Positions 61,401-64,000 of a DNA stretch of 64,000 nucleotides are shown here, in pieces. Positions within the stretch are counted from its first letter, which is position 1. Every line of letters begins with the position of its first letter. The translations under genes and the position numbers were made by a program. Source of the stretch: Flammeovirga sp. EKP202 (GTDB lineage Bacteria; Bacteroidota; Bacteroidia; Cytophagales; Flammeovirgaceae); contig NZ_JACVVP010000035.1 in the NCBI RefSeq assembly GCF_014534745.1, positions 1 through 64,000 on the forward strand. The letters run 5' to 3'. The notes below the pieces were generated by a model that worked only from the letters and a program-made list of their open reading frames with translations, did not search any database and had not been told where the DNA came from.

Positions 61401-62573
61401 GAAGCACCGAAAACAAAATCAATGTTTATTGCATTTTATGCTAAAACAGCAACACCTACAGGTGTACTTACTTTAGATAATGTAGAGTTGGATATTGCAA
61501 AAGAAAACCCAATCACTTTTACATCTACGCCTATTGACACGGGAGCGATTTATCATGATTACAGTTACGTAATTACAGCTTCACATAAAGAAGAGAAAGC
61601 ACTTGAATTCTCGTTAGAAGATGCACCAGAATGGTTGTCAATTGAAGATCATGGTGACGGAACGGCGACTCTTTCAGGGAAGACAACTAAAAAAGGAACT
61701 TATTATGTAAGAGTAAATGCATCTTCAGGAGAACAATCAGCTAGTCATCAGTTTAATTTAGAAATTGAAGATATTGATAATCCATTAGCGTTCACTTCAG
61801 TACCAGAATTATCAGTAAAAGTATATGGTACTTATGAATATGCAATTGAGGTAGATTGTGCAATTGATGAAGCAATTACTTTGGAATTGGTACAAGGTCC
61901 TCAGTGGTTATCATTAGAGGAAATAGAGGGAAAGTATACACTCAGCGGTACGCCTGATGCTACAGGAAGTAATGTGGTGACATTGAAAGCCTCTGTTGCC
62001 TCTTGGGAATTAAGTCAGTCGTATTCACTGAAAGTGGAAGATATTGATAACCCATTGATGTTTACTTCTGGAGACTCACTATTTGTGATGGAAGACGAAA
62101 GCTTCGAACACCAAGTAACGGTTGAAGGATTGGAAGGATTGATGATTTCATTAGCATTAAAAGAAGCAATGGAAGGGGTGGAATTAACGGACAATAACGA
62201 TGGAACGGCCACACTGACAGGTAGCTTGATGGAAACTTCAACAGTTGTGGTTGTAGCTTCTCAATCGAATTGGAGCATCGAACAAGAAATTGTAGTCACG
62301 GTAGAAGAGAAGCAGGTGACGGATGCATCTCTTGATATAAGCACGATTATGTTGTACCCGAACCCAATGACGGACCAATTTATCCTCAAAGGAGCTGAAA
62401 AAATTGAAAGTGTATATATCTACAGTTTAATCGGTGAAAAAGTAAAATCTTACGAAGACTTATCTCAAGCATCACAATTCCTGTTTAATGTATCTGACCT
62501 TGTAAAAGGATGGTATGTTGTTCAAGTGAATAGCGGAGGTGCTTCGAAGACTTATAAGATTCAAAAACAGTAA
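58488..62573 (+). CDS. T9SS-exported multidomain protein with type A sorting tail
   Basis: The 1361-residue secreted protein has a signal peptide (cleavage near ATEG, residue 22). Domains in order are an N-terminal beta region, an FN3-like segment, a choice-of-anchor J/MAM-like domain (about 310-480, YFWIDDIVI), a HYDIN-like domain (VTVTNTGKAPLIIRGG), a second anchor-J-like domain, another FN3-like domain, a third anchor-like domain, and three putative Ig repeats, the last two each preceded by EDIDNPL. The C-terminal 75 residues (IMLYPNPMTDQFILKG to YKIQKQ) are a T9SS type A sorting domain. No catalytic motif is visible; adhesion or carbohydrate binding is inferred. A subtilisin-like protease gene follows 77 bp later. 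Confidence 0.85.
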   Translation: MKRLLWFPLVVLFCIGQFAYATEGSAPTAFVEIGAGQTPTTDPIYSSWKYAWGSFLYKSEDLGEAKTISKISFYGYKNFGGWEKSFANQQIYISLVSRDDVPLSYPDLNNYTKVFDGTVTYPPNGADWMDIDIEDFEYDGTSDIIIHWQNHSGESYVTSGLFYGSVNQDHQAVSGSDNNFPTGVAGWRPFNNATPNIRFHYLVADDTPCTPLAIAPENKEAKVKVDQALEFSLCNSDRYDFYLGTEEDNLQLIVSDQAVTEDGTYTYKSQTLWESKKTYYYKVVAKKGDKEISSPIISFTAQKFIEEYPFIVDFEDFYISQITGNRINRTINTNFPDESDWEFDEYWSTGDIDGFLDGIYKGEMTGYVSAWRTGDYSLTTPRMNLPENSEVSFYWRTGSNSPSSGTYLEISTDGKETWSEVASMMLEGDMKEYKYESFSLGDYSGENVYIRFRYHETSSWSPKYFWIDDIVIKEQKMEPEIQIATDKLTYASVSVGSKISQSVTVTNTGKAPLIIRGGTSTGPFSTDFTGTIDIGKSADIKLYFEPTSAGDFEDVFTFESNATSGTNDITLIGNAYQPLTDFFENFDNSTEMPAQWSQIRSSWDNYTSVQVIDGALEYFTSPHCARLMNLNDFESNVILVSPGVKNFDTNRIVFQAKKSNDAYDLTLEVGLMTDPTDSSTFVLKETFELTSAYKQFNLLFSHADKGPYIAFRHGGREQKVTAALIDDISWEKISNGFPLAAVPTSPASNAVDVDIMKGLKLRWNDGGGATEGFKINVGTDYPPTNMISDQEVDLETAELQLENLEYNTQYYWQVVPYNSNGELPNAPVWSFTTIPDPTVETLPYLENFETMKQGTTKPMGWSIDDLNLDGNEWKQITDDGSNDLVKGSGAMQISGKKDDILYSVPLALEKGTTYDLSFSIRTELDELEGKWHTEELEVYLVEDNKKTALGEEVLVKTATVEDAWKDVSVTFEAPKTKSMFIAFYAKTATPTGVLTLDNVELDIAKENPITFTSTPIDTGAIYHDYSYVITASHKEEKALEFSLEDAPEWLSIEDHGDGTATLSGKTTKKGTYYVRVNASSGEQSASHQFNLEIEDIDNPLAFTSVPELSVKVYGTYEYAIEVDCAIDEAITLELVQGPQWLSLEEIEGKYTLSGTPDATGSNVVTLKASVASWELSQSYSLKVEDIDNPLMFTSGDSLFVMEDESFEHQVTVEGLEGLMISLALKEAMEGVELTDNNDGTATLTGSLMETSTVVVVASQSNWSIEQEIVVTVEEKQVTDASLDISTIMLYPNPMTDQFILKGAEKIESVYIYSLIGEKVKSYEDLSQASQFLFNVSDLVKGWYVVQVNSGGASKTYKIQKQ

Positions 62574-62595
62574 CTCATACTAACCATAATATAGG

Positions 62596-62621
62596 CTGTC
62601 AACTTCCAAACAAGTTGGCAG
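62596..62621. other. Hairpin between the T9SS cargo and protease genes
   Basis: ctgtcaactt pairs with aagttggcag (one wobble pair) around 6 nt. There is no T tract, so it may be an mRNA processing or stability hairpin that partly separates the two genes. Confidence 0.4.
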
Positions 62622-62650
62622 TCATTACCTTCCTATCTATAAATTTTATA

Positions 62651-64000
62651 ATGAAAAAGAACTTTATTTTCCTTTTACTATTTTGTGTACTGGGGATGAA
62701 CACCTACGTTGGTGCCCAAACAAAAAATAGCTTAGAAGAAGTAACTTATAATGGCGTTGCAGTGGAATTGCCTGAAAATGCCAATGCTTATTTTTCGAAT
62801 AAAAGAACATCTCAAACTTCTGATCAATCCGCCTACGTTATACTTCAGTTTTATCAAATTCCGAACAAGGAAAAGCGTTCCAATTTGATGAATAATGGGG
62901 TGTTACTCAATGATTATTTGGGAAATAATGCCTATTTAACGGAGATCAATTCACTAAAAAACAGCATAGATATTAGCTCTATTCGATCTATTGTGAACCT
63001 AGTAGATATTCAGAAATTAGATCCTTTATTGATGAAGTCAGAGTTGCCCAAATATGCTATGTCAGGCAAGCACTCTATTGTATTGGATTTACTTTTTTTT
63101 TCTGGAGTAAATACTCAAAAAATACAATCAGACTTAGAAACTTTAGGAGCAGAATCGATCTCATTCTCGCCCTATTTCAATAAAGTAAGATGCCAAGTGC
63201 ATATTGATCAACTAAAGGAAATCAATGCTTTTTCTTGGTTGAAGTATGCAGGACCAATCCCACCAAAAGTGGAAAAAGACGATATTGTAGGGCAGAAAAT
63301 GGTTGGCCAAGATGCCTTGATGGGCTATTTGGGGGCTGATCAGATGCTGACAGGAGAAGGTATTACGGTTGGTATTTGGGATCAAGATGTTGAACCTCAC
63401 CTTGATTTCAATGGCAGAGTAACTTCACACGAATTAGAAGATCACCTTTTTGCTCATGGTAATCACGTGGCAGGGATTATGGCCGGCCGTGGTTTGGTAG
63501 ACCCTATGGGTGTTGGTATTGCTCATAACGTAAAGATTGAATCTTGGAATTTCAATGTGGGTAGAAATGGCTTGACAACTGGTGAAGAAATGATGGGTGC
63601 TGCTTTAGAAAATGAAGTTTCTATTACTCAAAACTCATATGGTATTCCTCACCCCGGTGGTTTTTTATGGCCTTATATCAACAGTGATGCAGAATTGGAT
63701 CAGGTGACTTGGGAACAGCCTCATGTATTGCATGTTTTTTCTTCTGGTAATTCAAGAGGTAATTTCCAATATGGGACAAGTTCTAAAACAGCAAAAAATA
63801 TCCTGACAGTTGGAGCGTTAACGCAAACAGGAGCAATGAGTAGTTTCTCTAGCTGGGGTCCTGTAGATGATGGCCGACATGGTCCGCACATTGCAGCAAA
63901 AGGTGTAGATGTGTATTCATGTTCATTTTTTAATGATTATGAGTTGATGGATGGTACTTCTCAAGCGACTCCATTGGTATCAGGTGTGGCCATTCAACTT
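62651..64000 (+). CDS. Secreted subtilisin-like (S8) protease, partial
   Basis: The frame is open from ATG 62651 to the window end (450 codons seen). A signal peptide (MKKNFIFLLLFCVLGMNTYV, cut near GAQ) is followed by an I9-like or prodomain region (about 25-225). The S8 catalytic triad is complete: D244 in GIWDQDVEP, H272 in GNHVAGIMAG and S437 in GTSQATPLVSG, with the oxyanion-region Asn in HVFSSGNSRG. The right part is cut by the window; a T9SS sorting tail is expected there. It lies just downstream of a T9SS-exported adhesin-like gene. Confidence 0.93.
   Translation, partial: MKKNFIFLLLFCVLGMNTYVGAQTKNSLEEVTYNGVAVELPENANAYFSNKRTSQTSDQSAYVILQFYQIPNKEKRSNLMNNGVLLNDYLGNNAYLTEINSLKNSIDISSIRSIVNLVDIQKLDPLLMKSELPKYAMSGKHSIVLDLLFFSGVNTQKIQSDLETLGAESISFSPYFNKVRCQVHIDQLKEINAFSWLKYAGPIPPKVEKDDIVGQKMVGQDALMGYLGADQMLTGEGITVGIWDQDVEPHLDFNGRVTSHELEDHLFAHGNHVAGIMAGRGLVDPMGVGIAHNVKIESWNFNVGRNGLTTGEEMMGAALENEVSITQNSYGIPHPGGFLWPYINSDAELDQVTWEQPHVLHVFSSGNSRGNFQYGTSSKTAKNILTVGALTQTGAMSSFSSWGPVDDGRHGPHIAAKGVDVYSCSFFNDYELMDGTSQATPLVSGVAIQL

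Noticed and set aside
1-64000. tRNA, rRNA, CRISPR array, prophage or insertion sequence
   Set aside because: No cloverleaf-like GC-rich stretch, regularly spaced direct repeats with unique spacers, transposase, integrase or phage structural gene was seen. The only regular repeats are the coding ones at 170-991.

Overview
The window comes from an AT-rich member of the Bacteroidota, most likely a marine gliding Cytophagales of the Flammeovirga type. The genus-level guess rests on overall gene character, not on a marker gene. Evidence for the phylum: a giant SprA protein of the type IX secretion system (T9SS), a secreted protein with a type A T9SS sorting tail, Bacteroidota-restricted families (DUF4837, DUF7009-like, MobB-like/MobA fusion, DAHP synthase-chorismate mutase fusion, long PurC), and promoter-like TAnnTTTG elements instead of obvious -10/-35 boxes. 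I found no rRNA, tRNA, CRISPR array, insertion sequence or prophage. The DNA looks like ordinary chromosomal core with a few accessory patches.

Layout. 0-1 kb: exported seven-repeat propeller-like protein built from 120-bp tandem repeats. 1-4.3 kb: molybdenum cofactor genes (moeA plus a DUF7009-like gene, divergent from moaC and a mobA fusion). 4.4-7.4 kb: a DUF4178 protein, a Ser/Gly/Tyr-rich lipoprotein and a membrane-fused spermidine-synthase-like enzyme. 7.5-10.1 kb: rnz, a STAS-domain protein and purC. 10.4-16.5 kb: recN, a YjjX-type NTPase, an Rrf2 regulator with a repeat-rich upstream region, an M48 protease and a LytTR response regulator. 16.5-24.1 kb: AddA-like helicase-nuclease, a thioredoxin-fold protein, an LptF/LptG permease, cmk and an RlmL-like rRNA methyltransferase.

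24.2-27.3 kb holds the most interesting accessory patch. A GNAT-type acyltransferase lies 5 bp upstream of a heme-oxygenase-like diiron oxidase that carries a complete set of candidate metal ligands, and an arginase lies just upstream on the same strand. 28-33.3 kb: transglutaminase-like/TPR protein, MORN-repeat lipoprotein, amidase plus low-molecular-weight phosphatase, and an endonuclease/exonuclease/phosphatase-family protein. 33.4-45.8 kb: a co-directional run (DnaQ/GIY-YIG fusion, DUF1573 protein, YheT hydrolase, DUF4837 lipoprotein, ruvA, sprA). SprA carries an unusual Arg/Ser plus coiled-coil insertion.

46.1-48.3 kb: dipeptide epimerase and NlpC/P60 lipoprotein, a muropeptide-recycling pair. 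48.4-53.5 kb: aromatic metabolism (hppD, the DAHP synthase/chorismate mutase fusion, aroB) with gpsA between. A compact array of hairpins lies between the DAHP synthase gene and aroB. 53.6-58.2 kb: a minus-strand run of poorly known genes (a bestrophin channel, a Cys-cluster membrane protein, and an esterase-like gene broken by a one-base frameshift). 58.5-64 kb: a T9SS-exported multidomain protein followed by a secreted subtilisin-like protease cut by the window edge.

Coordinates were read by eye and short-site positions may be off by a base or two. Domain calls come from motif recognition without any database search.
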